Positions 34,968 to 44,530 of a stretch of DNA of 64,000 nucleotides are shown here, one piece after another. The DNA is taken from assembly GCF_024172705.1 (NCBI RefSeq), contig NZ_CP092900.1, positions 943,336 to 1,007,335 of the forward strand. Reading direction: 5' to 3'. The translations under genes were made by a program, and so were the position numbers. The DNA is from Candidatus Comchoanobacter bicostacola. GTDB taxonomy: Bacteria; Pseudomonadota; Gammaproteobacteria; Comchoanobacterales; Comchoanobacteraceae. The notes beneath the pieces were generated by a model. The model had not been told where the DNA came from and did not search any database. It worked only from the letters and a program-made list of their open reading frames with translations. The stretch's first letter is position 1; each line of letters begins with the position of its first letter.

Positions 34968-35133
34968 CCAACGACAGTGCCAACAAAACTGAAATTAATG
35001 CTCTAAAAAACTGCTCAAACTGAGCCACAACCAACACATGCCCCGAGAACCAAACTTCATCTGTAGTAACTGGCGAAAGAACGATATAAATTGCGCCCAA
35101 CACCAATATCACAACACTTGGTAAATTTTGCAT
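34942..35133 (-). CDS. 63-aa small membrane protein downstream of dksA
   Basis: A G-rich ribosome site (GAGGGGGG, about 5 nt before the ATG) sits in the last codons of dksA, whose stop is 2 nt upstream. Two hydrophobic segments: VVILVLGAIYIVLSPV (about 7-22) and FFRALISVLLALSLVKYL (about 42-59). No family recognised. The tight coupling to dksA makes it a probable real gene. Confidence 0.6.
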   Translation of the reverse strand: MQNLPSVVILVLGAIYIVLSPVTTDEVWFSGHVLVVAQFEQFFRALISVLLALSLVKYLRSDI

Positions 35134-35135
35134 AA

Positions 35136-35561
35136 CTACCCCCCTCTTTGCTCATAAGTTTCTGCAATAGTTTTACACTTAATGCACTCATCGGCTGTAG
35201 GCCTAGCTTCTAAACGACTTAACCCAATTTCTGCGCCACAACTCTTACAATAACCATACACTCCGGACTTAACCCGTAAAAGCGCTGACGTAATTTTTGA
35301 CTGTAGACGCCGCCTTCGGTCAGAAGACCTAAGTTCCATCCTTTGACTTTCCTCAAATGCTGCACGATCAATCTCATCAAAAACCACGAGCTCTTCTTGA
35401 AGCGAGCTCACAACCGAATCAACCTCTTTAGATAACGCTAACAACCAATATTTTAAGACGCGCTCGAAATGATCTTGCTGCTCCTTAGACATATATAGCT
35501 CATCTTCTGAAGGCTCATAATTCCCCATCCCTAAAAAATTTTTCTCTGACTGCTCTACCAT
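35136..35561 (-). CDS. dksA: RNA polymerase-binding transcription factor DksA
   Basis: Works with ppGpp in the secondary channel of RNA polymerase. The ATG at 35561 has GGGAG seven bases upstream and gives 141 aa (E. coli 151); longer readings would run towards the tRNA-Met gene. The coiled-coil tip has DEIDRAAFEE, matching the functional DxxDxA. The zinc finger is CKSCGAEIGLSRLEARPTAD then ECIKC, with four cysteines. N-terminal YEPSEDELYMSKEQQDHFERVL is typical. Co-transcribed with a small membrane protein gene. Confidence 0.95.
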   Translation of the reverse strand: MVEQSEKNFLGMGNYEPSEDELYMSKEQQDHFERVLKYWLLALSKEVDSVVSSLQEELVVFDEIDRAAFEESQRMELRSSDRRRRLQSKITSALLRVKSGVYGYCKSCGAEIGLSRLEARPTADECIKCKTIAETYEQRGG

Positions 35562-35711
35562 ATGATCGCTCCCTAAACGATGATCAACTTGTAACATGTT
35601 TTCTACAATTGAGCAACCTACTATTTCATGTGTAAACATAAACCAACACGATGAATTAAAGAGCATTTGACTTACTGACGCAAACACGATAAGATTTGAC
35701 ATCTGTAATTA

Positions 35712-35788
35712 GGCTATGTAGCTCAGCTGGTTAGAGCGCGGCACTCATAATGCTGAGGTCGGTGGTTCAAGTCCACTCATAGCCACCA
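35712..35788 (+). tRNA. tRNA-Met, elongator (CAU)
   Basis: Acceptor GGCTATG/CATAGCC, D arm GCTC...GAGC with CTGGTTA, anticodon stem CGGCA/TGCTG around CTCATAA, T arm GGTGG TTCAAGT CCACT (one mismatch), discriminator A and an encoded CCA. It closely resembles E. coli metT, lacks the initiator's C1-A72 mismatch and GGG anticodon stem, so it is the elongator. Divergent from dksA. Confidence 0.9.
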
Positions 35789-35864
35789 CTACTTTACTCT
35801 CTCACTAAATAGAACTTATCTGGCTTACTTGTTCATTTTAAGACTTTCAGTAAACTAACGCATC

Positions 35865-36344
35865 TTAGGGACTAACTGAAGAGCTTGCACCACCTTTAAT
35901 GACCCCTGAACCAATAGCCGCTAGGCCCTGGCTCACTCCTTCAGGAGGCTTTATGGGCATACACACCTTTCCTTGCTTGCTCTGTGTCTTGGCACTAAGC
36001 GCAACGAATTTATCACTTATACAACATAGTACATACTGTGCGCTGTGCCAGATCATTTTGGCCAGACAACAAAGTTTCCACACTACAGCTGAACAAAAAT
36101 TATAGTAAGAAACGAGCGCTGGCTTGCTAGAATAGCAGTAATCGAGAACCAACAGAACAATAAGCGTCTTGGGGAAAAACCAGAATGCCAGCAAAAATAA
36201 CAAGGGATTTGACTTAACCAAGCCCCATGCATAATTAGCTGTAGTGGCCACTGGTGCTCCATCACTAATCACCCACGGACCATTAGAGCTGTAGACTTGT
36301 TTAGTATTATACTTGATTAACCCCAATAAAATATTTTTTTTCAT
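35865..36344 (-). CDS. 159-aa membrane protein, unknown
   Basis: Starts at ATG 36344 with only a weak GAAG upstream. Two or three hydrophobic stretches (LLFLLAFWFFPKTLIVLLVLDYCY around 48-72, and a Cys/Trp-rich VVWKLCCLAKMIWHSAQYVLCC around 86-108), then a Gly/Ser-rich tail. Unusually rich in Cys, Trp and Tyr. No family recognised. Single gene between tRNA-Met and pckA. Confidence 0.5.
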   Translation of the reverse strand: MKKNILLGLIKYNTKQVYSSNGPWVISDGAPVATTANYAWGLVKSNPLLFLLAFWFFPKTLIVLLVLDYCYSSKPALVSYYNFCSAVVWKLCCLAKMIWHSAQYVLCCISDKFVALSAKTQSKQGKVCMPIKPPEGVSQGLAAIGSGVIKGGASSSVSP

Positions 36345-36415
36345 TTTTCAACTTCTTTATCAATTGTGTGTTAGCTTATCACCCAGCCTCTTGCCGGTCA
36401 ACTTTTTTTTAAGCC

Positions 36416-36671
36416 CTAGCAGGCGGCCTTGCCTCCAGCTATATCTGAGATAGAACAGTCTTTTTCCCCAGCCTTGTCTTGCTCTAACGTATCAGCCTCC
36501 CCTGCGTCGCTACCCAAAGCGCATAAGGCCTTATTTGCGCTGGACTGCTCACCTAATCGCACCACCTCTTCTGCAGCTAAAAGCTGTGCGCGCAAAACAT
36601 CAAGCCGATCTTGTAAATCAGATTGCTCACCTCTCAAAGCAAGCCGCTGCTTTCTTATTCAAAAACCTCAT
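36416..36671 (-). pseudogene. Possible frameshifted small coiled-coil gene
   Basis: ATG at 36671 opens MRFLNKKAAACFER then stops. A one-base shift near the TTT run around 36637 joins it to a 73-codon frame that continues as a coiled coil (LQDRLDVLRAQLLAAEEVV) and ends at 36416 after an acidic, Cys-containing tail. Alternatively the second frame alone is a small gene starting at TTG 36637. No ribosome site supports either start. It occupies most of the otherwise empty 36345-36707 interval; the rest looks like plain spacer. Confidence 0.3.
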
Positions 36672-36707
36672 TAACTTGCAACCCAATAAAATCAAGCGCT
36701 GCTTTTA

Positions 36708-38321
36708 ATGCGCCCTTATTGCGTTCTTCTGGCATTTTCCTCCGGTATATTACATCGCCTTGTTACCACTACAACTAAACGTCTTATCGAAAAAACAACA
36801 AACAGTCGTCTCTTTTATAATAAAAATAGCTCAATAACGCTTGTCATCTATGAATCTTCGAGCTATGATTGCATACAACTCAGGGAGCAGCAGATGCAGG
36901 AGCAACACAAATATTATCTGCACCACTCAATTAAAAACTCAGAAGTGCAGATCTGTAATGACCAAACGATATGTGCCGATACTCGCCCATACACCGCCAG
37001 ATCGCCTAAAGCAAAGTTTTTTACGAATCACCCTGGACTTGAGGTCAACTGGAGCAACATTAACCAACCAATTTGTCCCCAGCTGTTTGACAAATACTGG
37101 CTAGAGTCTCAGCATTACCTAAAATATACAGACACTTATTTTGTTGGCAACCACTCACAACACTCCCTACCTTTTGTTTTGCGAACAGAGAAATCCTGGC
37201 ATCAAATCTTTGCCATCCAATTGTTTTTTTCACTAAACAATAAAAAAGCTGACTGGGTAGTACACTGTGTCCCCTCTTACAAAGCCTCTCCAGCACACCC
37301 TGTGCTCATTGCTACCTGTTTAAAAAGCAAGCGAATTTTGATCAGCGGCACCGCATATGCTGGAGAAATAAAAAAATCTTTATTCTCTGTCATGAATTAT
37401 TTGCTCCCACAAGAAAGCATTCTGCCTATGCACTGTGCAGCCATCTCATGCCAAGAACAAACAACACTTATTTTAGGACTTTCTGGCACAGGAAAAACCT
37501 CACTATCTTCTAGCCCCAGCTTTGAACTCATCGGTGATGACGAGCATGCATGGTGTGATGAGGGCATATTCAACATCGAAGCTGGCTGCTATGCAAAATG
37601 CGCCGACCTTTCTCTGGAGAGAGAACCAGATATCTATCAAGCTGTGCAAAACCAAGGCGTCCTCGAAAACGTTTTCCTCAAGCCAAACGGACAGCCAGAC
37701 TTCAACAACACATCGCTCACACAAAACAGTCGAGGCGCTTTTTCATTAAAAAAACATGCTAGATTTAGAACAACAGAGTCTACAGCAAAACACCCTAAAA
37801 ACATTGTTTTTTTATGTTGTGACTTATACGGTGTAGTCCCCATGCTGTCTCGGCTAACACATGCTCAAGCTAGAAAATACTTTCTACTTGGATATACCGC
37901 AAAGGTAGGCAGTACTGAAGTGGGGGCGCCTCCTATTCAGCCTACATCAAGCCCTTGCTTTGGCGCCCCATTCTTCCCTCGGAGCTATCACACCTATGCA
38001 GACCTTTTTTCTAAAAAGATCACAGCACATAACAGCAACATTTGGCTTGTTAATACTGGATGGGCAAATGGTGACGTTCACTCTACCCCTAGGATCCAGT
38101 TGTCTACGTCCAAAGCCATAATTAGCGCCATAGCACACAACCAAGTTGATATCAGCAGTGAGTTTGAATACGAGCCCCTTGAGACTGTCTCTTATCAGAA
38201 AATATCTAACGCCCCCATGCTTGATTTAAGACCGAGTAAAACGTGGGTTCAAAGCAATGAATTTAAGACAAACCAAGCATTGTTGTCTCAATTTTTAAAC
38301 ACAAGGATTACTCATGATTGA
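36708..38321 (+). CDS. pckA: Phosphoenolpyruvate carboxykinase (ATP)
   Basis: Converts oxaloacetate to PEP, the first step of gluconeogenesis. Residues known for catalysis are kept: RSPKAKF (GRSPKDKY region), SGTAYAGEIKKSLFSVMNYL (Tyr and two Lys), MHCAAI (metal His), Walker A GLSGTGKTSL, kinase-2 LIGDDEHAWCDEGIFNIE, GCYAK, and NSRGAF with the catalytic Arg. The C-terminus has GYTAKVGSTE and LVNTGW. The first 80 residues are divergent, with LFYN as the only familiar element, so the start (ATG 36708) is tentative. 537 aa, normal length. Overlaps the ProC-like gene by 8 nt. Confidence 0.88.
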   Translation: MRPYCVLLAFSSGILHRLVTTTTKRLIEKTTNSRLFYNKNSSITLVIYESSSYDCIQLREQQMQEQHKYYLHHSIKNSEVQICNDQTICADTRPYTARSPKAKFFTNHPGLEVNWSNINQPICPQLFDKYWLESQHYLKYTDTYFVGNHSQHSLPFVLRTEKSWHQIFAIQLFFSLNNKKADWVVHCVPSYKASPAHPVLIATCLKSKRILISGTAYAGEIKKSLFSVMNYLLPQESILPMHCAAISCQEQTTLILGLSGTGKTSLSSSPSFELIGDDEHAWCDEGIFNIEAGCYAKCADLSLEREPDIYQAVQNQGVLENVFLKPNGQPDFNNTSLTQNSRGAFSLKKHARFRTTESTAKHPKNIVFLCCDLYGVVPMLSRLTHAQARKYFLLGYTAKVGSTEVGAPPIQPTSSPCFGAPFFPRSYHTYADLFSKKITAHNSNIWLVNTGWANGDVHSTPRIQLSTSKAIISAIAHNQVDISSEFEYEPLETVSYQKISNAPMLDLRPSKTWVQSNEFKTNQALLSQFLNTRITHD

Positions 38322-39135
38322 AGTTGGCGTTATCGGTGAGGACTTAGCTGCAACACATATAGCATCTACGCTAAGTGAATCTAATGACTTGCGTGTACAC
38401 TTTACCCACACTGACAGCCATACATTGGAAGTGCTGGCAGGAGCACACACCATTAAGCCACACCGAACCCGTGAGCAACTCATGGCCCACTGCGCCTATA
38501 TTATTTTCACCAACCCGAATGATTATCATGAGCTGTACGACAAACTTCCCCGCCACACAACACCCATAATTTGTGTGCAACCAGAGCGAGTAGAAGACGC
38601 AGAACAAATCGTGTCACTTAAACATCCAGCTATTTTTTTCACGCCTAGCTTTGATATAGAGGCAGCCCTAGGTCACTCGCTGCTCATCAGGTCCCATGCC
38701 ACACCTAAAAAAATATACGAAGACACTGAGAAAATAATGAGGTTATGTGGCACCGTTCAGTGGGTAGAAGACCCTTCAGATTACTATATTCTTGCCTCAA
38801 TATCTGTTATCCTACCAATGGTCTCAATTACGGTAATTGAGGCGCTTAGGTCTTATAGCGCAGCACTAGGCACCCGAGCGCACCAACACGACCTCTTACT
38901 ACAAAACGTACTATATAGCCTCAGCCATGCACTACACAGGACAAATATAACACCTGCAGTATATGCTAGCCAAGCCTGTGAGTATCTTGGCGCCACGCAA
39001 CAATATATCAAAATTGCTGACGCACTGAAGTCTTGTCATTTTGACAAAGTTTTAAACAAATCGTTAGACCAATTAATCGACACTCAGCATCTACCAAAAA
39101 AAATAACACAGCATATTGACGACAACAATGAATAA
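38314..39135 (+). CDS. Divergent pyrroline-5-carboxylate reductase-like protein
   Basis: 273 aa with the layout of ProC: an N-terminal Rossmann strand-helix (MIEVGVIGEDLAATHIASTL), a middle FTNPNDYHELYDKL segment where ProC has its cofactor-exit loop, LCGTVQWVEDPSDYYILASIS, and a helical dimerisation domain (VIEALRSYSAALGTRAHQHDLLLQ). The glycine-rich NADPH loop is altered (GxGxMx is GEDLAA) and the SGSGPAY and TSPGGTT motifs are not present, so normal activity is doubtful. AAGGA precedes the ATG; overlaps pckA by 8 nt. Confidence 0.55.
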   Translation: MIEVGVIGEDLAATHIASTLSESNDLRVHFTHTDSHTLEVLAGAHTIKPHRTREQLMAHCAYIIFTNPNDYHELYDKLPRHTTPIICVQPERVEDAEQIVSLKHPAIFFTPSFDIEAALGHSLLIRSHATPKKIYEDTEKIMRLCGTVQWVEDPSDYYILASISVILPMVSITVIEALRSYSAALGTRAHQHDLLLQNVLYSLSHALHRTNITPAVYASQACEYLGATQQYIKIADALKSCHFDKVLNKSLDQLIDTQHLPKKITQHIDDNNE

Positions 39136-39180
39136 GCTATGCTAGTTAAATACGGATATAAAATTAGGACCCTATGAACA

Positions 39181-40158
39181 ATGAGTCAAAAACCACATAC
39201 ATTTGCCCCTTCTTGCCTTAAGACAAATCTTGCCCAACAGACAATATCACTCTTTAAACACGCCTGGTCTCTGGTAACTACTGACTCTACCATGCATCTA
39301 TACCGCCATTTTGGAAAGTATAATTCACTCAACACACACGCAGACAGCATTAGTTATAGAGCAGCTGATCTTTTTGGGTGTCTCTTTACACAGGTAATGG
39401 GCCAAGGATTTGGGAGAGAAATAATATTTAGGGGGGCTCTATGCCTAACCGCTGCTACAAGCGTTTTCTTAAGCAGCCTCCACTTTCTATTTCAACTCGT
39501 GTATTATACTTGTCATGCAGCTATTAGCTTATCAGTGAATAGTGTTGAGCTGATAATTAAACAAATGCTCACTAACATTATTCTTTTACGAATACCTACA
39601 AACACTCTCGCTCTAGTTACTGCTATTTTGTGCAGCCCAATCTCTAAAACAGCACGCACGCAGGCTGCGCACGCAGCTAAAAGCCTTTACTATAATCTAT
39701 CCTCAGTGCTCATAGCAATCATAGCAAGCCCCGCGCTTTTACTGGGACATTATAAATGTACGCCCAAAACTACAGAGCTTGCCTCCCATGAGTCATTGCT
39801 GGTTACTAAAACCGAAAAAAAGGAAAAAGCCCTCTTTAAAACAATTAATAGAAGGGTTTCACAAACACTTTATGCCTCAGCACCTTATGTAAAAAAGAAC
39901 TTTAAACACATGATTGAAAATATAGCTTTTATCTTTAAATCACCATTTGCTTCTGTTCTTTCTTTATGCCTGAGCGCCTTTATATTGAGCCGGGCACTTG
40001 TTCGCGTAGCTTTTTCTCCCCTCTCTATCGCCCTACCCCCGATACAAAAAGCCATCTTTGGCGAGAACCCCAATGACCGCTCTAAACTCAATCCAATCTC
40101 TGCCTTGTGGGACACAAACATACCCAGCAGCAACAAACCACCCAAGAAACCGTCATGA
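39181..40158 (+). CDS. 325-aa multi-pass membrane protein, unknown family
   Basis: AGGA nine bases before the ATG. After a 60-residue polar N-terminus come hydrophobic segments at about 85-120 (LCLTAATSVFLSSLHFLFQL), 130-160, 170-190 (YNLSSVLIAIIASPALLLG) and 255-285, separated by basic loops. A polar, proline-rich C-terminus ends in PPKKPS. No family recognised. Its TGA overlaps the next gene's ATG (ATGA), so both are co-translated. Candidate lineage-specific or host-interaction protein. Confidence 0.6.
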   Translation: MSQKPHTFAPSCLKTNLAQQTISLFKHAWSLVTTDSTMHLYRHFGKYNSLNTHADSISYRAADLFGCLFTQVMGQGFGREIIFRGALCLTAATSVFLSSLHFLFQLVYYTCHAAISLSVNSVELIIKQMLTNIILLRIPTNTLALVTAILCSPISKTARTQAAHAAKSLYYNLSSVLIAIIASPALLLGHYKCTPKTTELASHESLLVTKTEKKEKALFKTINRRVSQTLYASAPYVKKNFKHMIENIAFIFKSPFASVLSLCLSAFILSRALVRVAFSPLSIALPPIQKAIFGENPNDRSKLNPISALWDTNIPSSNKPPKKPS

Positions 40159-40481
40159 GCGCGCGACAACTGACCTTATATGAAAAGATTGTTGCCACCT
40201 TAATAGCCAGCACCTGTTTTATGAGCCTCCTGACCCTGCAAGGCTACATATCAGATACGAGAAACAAAAACCTGTACGACAAAAGAACGCTCTCTACACT
40301 TGCCTGGGTTAGAGGAAGTTTTGCCACGATTAGCATACCTACAACCTTAATATGTTGCTACCAACGCCACTTCCGAGCCAATGAAAGACCCGCCCCAGTG
40401 GAAGACATACCCCTGATAACACTGCAGCACAGAAACAATAGCAATCAAGAGCAGGTTATACCCACCCTAGCGGCAACTTGA
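40155..40481 (+). CDS. 108-aa two-helix membrane protein
   Basis: The ATG at 40155 overlaps the preceding stop (ATGA), preferred over an in-frame ATG 48 nt upstream. Hydrophobic segments at about 12-32 (IVATLIASTCFMSLLTLQGY) and 50-70 (FATISIPTTLICCY), with a basic loop between (DTRNKNLYDKR) and a polar Asn/Gln-rich tail. Unknown family; pairs with the 325-aa membrane protein. Confidence 0.6.
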   Translation: MSARQLTLYEKIVATLIASTCFMSLLTLQGYISDTRNKNLYDKRTLSTLAWVRGSFATISIPTTLICCYQRHFRANERPAPVEDIPLITLQHRNNSNQEQVIPTLAAT

Positions 40482-40533
40482 AAAAACAGCCAATTCATGG
40501 TATCCTATTTTAGACTTTAAACTGTAAAACACC

Positions 40534-40614
40534 ATGAAACATGTTTTTTTTGGTGCTGCAATTATTTTTTCTGCAGCACTGCAAGCAAGCTTGCCGATTT
40601 TATTATATAACTAG
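40534..40614 (+). CDS. 26-aa signal-peptide-like peptide
   Basis: ATG 40534 encodes a lysine/histidine start, a hydrophobic core (VFFGAAIIFSAALQA) and a short end (SLPILLYN), i.e. almost exactly a signal peptide with nothing behind it. It could be a leader peptide for erpA, a tiny membrane peptide or the remnant of an exported protein. No good ribosome site. erpA starts 8 nt after its stop. Confidence 0.3.
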   Translation: MKHVFFGAAIIFSAALQASLPILLYN

Positions 40615-40622
40615 AAACTGCC

Positions 40623-40982
40623 GTGAACACAAACGACATTACATTTACCAACTCTGCATCTGGGAAAATTGCCACAATTATTCAGGAGCATGGCGCTACA
40701 GACCATTTTAGAATAAAGATTCAAGGCGGTGGATGCATGGGGTTCGAGTATGTGTTTGGTCTAGATAAAAACAAATCAGATCAAGACTTTTATTCTGAGG
40801 TTCACAACCCAGTACACCCATTTTTATGCTTGGTCGACCATAGAAGCTTTGCCCTCTTGCGAAACGCAACCATCGATTTTATTCAAGATACCGATGGTGC
40901 GCGCTTCGAAGTCATTAATAGCAGCGCTCAGACGTGTAGCTGCAAGCGCTCCTTCTCTCCAAGCACCGGTGGCACCTCGTGA
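40623..40982 (+). CDS. erpA: A-type iron-sulfur carrier ErpA
   Basis: Delivers [2Fe-2S]/[4Fe-4S] clusters to apo-proteins. Three cluster ligands are present: C38 in QGGGCMGFEY and C105/C107 in TCSCKRSF. The N-terminus (ITFTNSASGKIATII) and VDHRSFALLRNATIDF fit the family. 119 aa, GTG start. The GGGC(S/M)GF with DFI..TDGARFEVINSSA favours ErpA over IscA. GTGA overlap with fba. Nth and other Fe-S enzymes in the window are possible clients. Confidence 0.88.
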   Translation: MNTNDITFTNSASGKIATIIQEHGATDHFRIKIQGGGCMGFEYVFGLDKNKSDQDFYSEVHNPVHPFLCLVDHRSFALLRNATIDFIQDTDGARFEVINSSAQTCSCKRSFSPSTGGTS

Positions 40983-42001
40983 GTTTAGTAACATTACGCA
41001 CACTACTTGACCATGCTCAAAAGAATGAGTATGCAATCCCCGCATTCAACATCAACTTTTTAGAGCAAGCTGCAGCAGTCATTGATGCGGCAATAGAAGC
41101 GAACAGCCCAGCCATCATTCAGCTTTCTTCTGGTGGCGTTAACTATGCGCCCCAGTGGTTTTATAGAGGCCTATACGCTTATGCCAAACAGGCCCCCATA
41201 CCAGTATGCATACACAGAGATCACACCTATGAATATGCTGAGTTTCTTGAAGCGCTTAACTCTGGCTTGTTTACATCAATCATGATTGATGGCTCTATTA
41301 CAAAATCAGGTTTGCCCAGGTCATTCAACGAAAACGTTAAGATTACCCAGTCAGCAATAAAGCTTGCCCAGGAAAAAGGCATATCTATTGAAGGGGAGTT
41401 AGGCTGCTTAGGCGCATTAGACTCGGGCGCATCAGGAGAAGAGGATGGGCATAAAGCAAGTCGGCTGTTAACACAATCTGAACTATTAACCGATCCTGAG
41501 GAGGCTCGATTATTTGTACAGAAAACCAAAGTAGATGCGCTTGCTGTTGCAATCGGAACCAGCCATGGCGCATACAAATTCTCAAAACCCCCAACAGAAC
41601 AGCTACTATCTATTGCCCAGGTAAAGAAAATACATGCCGCCATCCCCGAGCAACACCTTGTGCTTCACGGGTGCTCATCTGTAGACACTGCCACATTAAA
41701 AAGCATCAACCATCATGGAGGGCAAATCAAAGAAACCTACGGGGTTCCCGTTGCCTCCATTTGTGAAGCAATCCCTTTTGGCGTCAGAAAAGTAAATATT
41801 GACACCGACTTAAGGCTTGCCTGTACTGAGAAAATCAGAAAATACTTGTGCCAAAACCCAGAGCAATTCGACCCAAGAAACTACTTGGCCGCTTCTCAAG
41901 AAGCCATGCAAAAGCTATGCGTCGATAGATACCTATCATTTGGCAGCCAAGGTCAAGCCCAAAACATAATGAGCCAATTAGATGAAGCCATTACAGCTTA
42001 G
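40979..42001 (+). CDS. fba: Class II fructose-1,6-bisphosphate aldolase
   Basis: Zinc-dependent cleavage/synthesis of fructose-1,6-bisphosphate. CbbA-type, 340 aa. Zinc and substrate residues: IHRDHTYEYAEF (HxDH), SIMIDGS, EGELGCLG, AIGTSHGAYKF, LVLHGCSSV and VRKVNIDTDLRLA. The HxSS position reads HGCS, a small change. GTG start overlaps the erpA stop (GTGA), and its 3' end overlaps engB by 20 nt. It complements PckA, Tkt and RpiA. Confidence 0.95.
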   Translation: MSLVTLRTLLDHAQKNEYAIPAFNINFLEQAAAVIDAAIEANSPAIIQLSSGGVNYAPQWFYRGLYAYAKQAPIPVCIHRDHTYEYAEFLEALNSGLFTSIMIDGSITKSGLPRSFNENVKITQSAIKLAQEKGISIEGELGCLGALDSGASGEEDGHKASRLLTQSELLTDPEEARLFVQKTKVDALAVAIGTSHGAYKFSKPPTEQLLSIAQVKKIHAAIPEQHLVLHGCSSVDTATLKSINHHGGQIKETYGVPVASICEAIPFGVRKVNIDTDLRLACTEKIRKYLCQNPEQFDPRNYLAASQEAMQKLCVDRYLSFGSQGQAQNIMSQLDEAITA

Positions 42002-42584
42002 TTTTAGTAAAAGCGCCGCACTTTATGAGCAGCTACCACCCGACAAAGGTAATGAAGTTGTCATAATTGGCTATTCTAATGTCGGTAAATCATCTCTGAT
42101 TAACAAAATTTGCAACCACAAAGGAATGGCTAAAACGAGTCGGACACCTGGCCGAACCCAGCTGCTAAATGTTTTTGAACACGATGAAAACAGCAGACTA
42201 ATTGATGCCCCAGGATACGGATTTGCCCGAGTTTCTGCTGCAACCCGAGCAAACTGGAAGGCTCAGCTTGCGAACTATCTATCTGAGCGTCAGTGTTTGA
42301 AGGGCATTATCATTGTAATTGATATTCGCCGCGGGCTACGTGAAATTGATCAAATGGTCATCAACTGGTCCAATCAGAACGACCTCCCCATACTGCTTGT
42401 CCTCAACAAATCTGATAAAATTTCCCGTGCTCAGCAGGCAAAGCAAGCCCTGGCGATTAAACAAGGTACCGAGCACTGCACGGACCGTTCAATCATCACT
42501 AGCTCTTGCTTAAAGTCAACGGGTATGCCGCTAATCATTGATCAGCTACAACAATGGCTTACCCAACATAAAAAACACACTTGA
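41982..42584 (+). CDS. engB: Ribosome biogenesis GTPase YihA/EngB
   Basis: Essential GTPase for 50S assembly. G1 GYSNVGKSSLINKI, G2 SRTPGRTQ, G3 LIDAPGYGFA, G4 LNKSDK, G5 TSSCLKSTG. 200 aa, typical length. ATG at 41982 inside the end of fba. The unit erpA-fba-engB is an unusual combination but the overlaps show it is one message. Confidence 0.95.
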   Translation: MKPLQLSFSKSAALYEQLPPDKGNEVVIIGYSNVGKSSLINKICNHKGMAKTSRTPGRTQLLNVFEHDENSRLIDAPGYGFARVSAATRANWKAQLANYLSERQCLKGIIIVIDIRRGLREIDQMVINWSNQNDLPILLVLNKSDKISRAQQAKQALAIKQGTEHCTDRSIITSSCLKSTGMPLIIDQLQQWLTQHKKHT

Positions 42585-42694
42585 AAAACAGTAATAAACT
42601 AGGTATTATGTATTTAAGTTTATTTAGGTATTCAGCGAATATGTGGCCCTTCATGCAACATGGCAATAACAAAAGATAAGGCCCCTCATCCACC

Positions 42695-44044
<1,350 letters not shown>

Positions 44045-44047
44045 CCT

Positions 44048-44530
44048 ATGAATATAAACGCTACATTATTTGTTGAAGTTGTTATCTTTATGGCTTTTGT
44101 TATGCTCACCCGAGTATATGTATGGCCGCCTATTTTAGCGATCATTGAAGAGCGACAACGTGAAATCCAGAAAGGGATAGAGCAAGCTAGAGAGGGTATT
44201 CGAAAAAAAGATGAAACCGAACAGGCTTGCCACGCCCTGATGGAACAAGCGCGAACCAAGGCTAAACATATTGAGGCGCAAGGTACTGAGGCTTATAATG
44301 AAAAAATAAAGGCCGCTGTTACCGAAGCAAAGGAGCAAGCTGCGCATATTTTAGCGCAAGCAGAAAGCCAGATAAAAGTGACTCAACAAGAAGCGCAAGG
44401 ACATGTTATCGATGAAACTGAGCGTCTATTGAAAGTGGCTCTAACTAAAATTTTACCCGGCATACCTCAGCAAGAAATTATTGATCCCATGATTGACAAG
44501 GCGCTAGGAGAAGTAGTTGATGAATCCTAG
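44048..44530 (+). CDS. atpF: ATP synthase Fo subunit b
   Basis: Peripheral stalk. N-terminal transmembrane helix (LFVEVVIFMAFVMLTRVYVW), then PPILAIIEERQREIQKGIE, followed by a long charged coiled coil to the end. 160 aa, normal. 3 nt after atpE with no obvious ribosome site, so it likely depends on coupling. Overlaps atpH by 11 nt. Confidence 0.95.
   Translation: MNINATLFVEVVIFMAFVMLTRVYVWPPILAIIEERQREIQKGIEQAREGIRKKDETEQACHALMEQARTKAKHIEAQGTEAYNEKIKAAVTEAKEQAAHILAQAESQIKVTQQEAQGHVIDETERLLKVALTKILPGIPQQEIIDPMIDKALGEVVDES

Noticed and set aside
36429..36674. 81-aa plus-strand frame opposite the small coiled-coil frame
   Set aside because: Ser/Cys/Lys-rich shadow of the minus-strand frame, no ribosome site.
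42608..42679. 23-aa frame upstream of atpI
   Set aside because: No ribosome site, random-looking composition; the gap is more likely promoter sequence.
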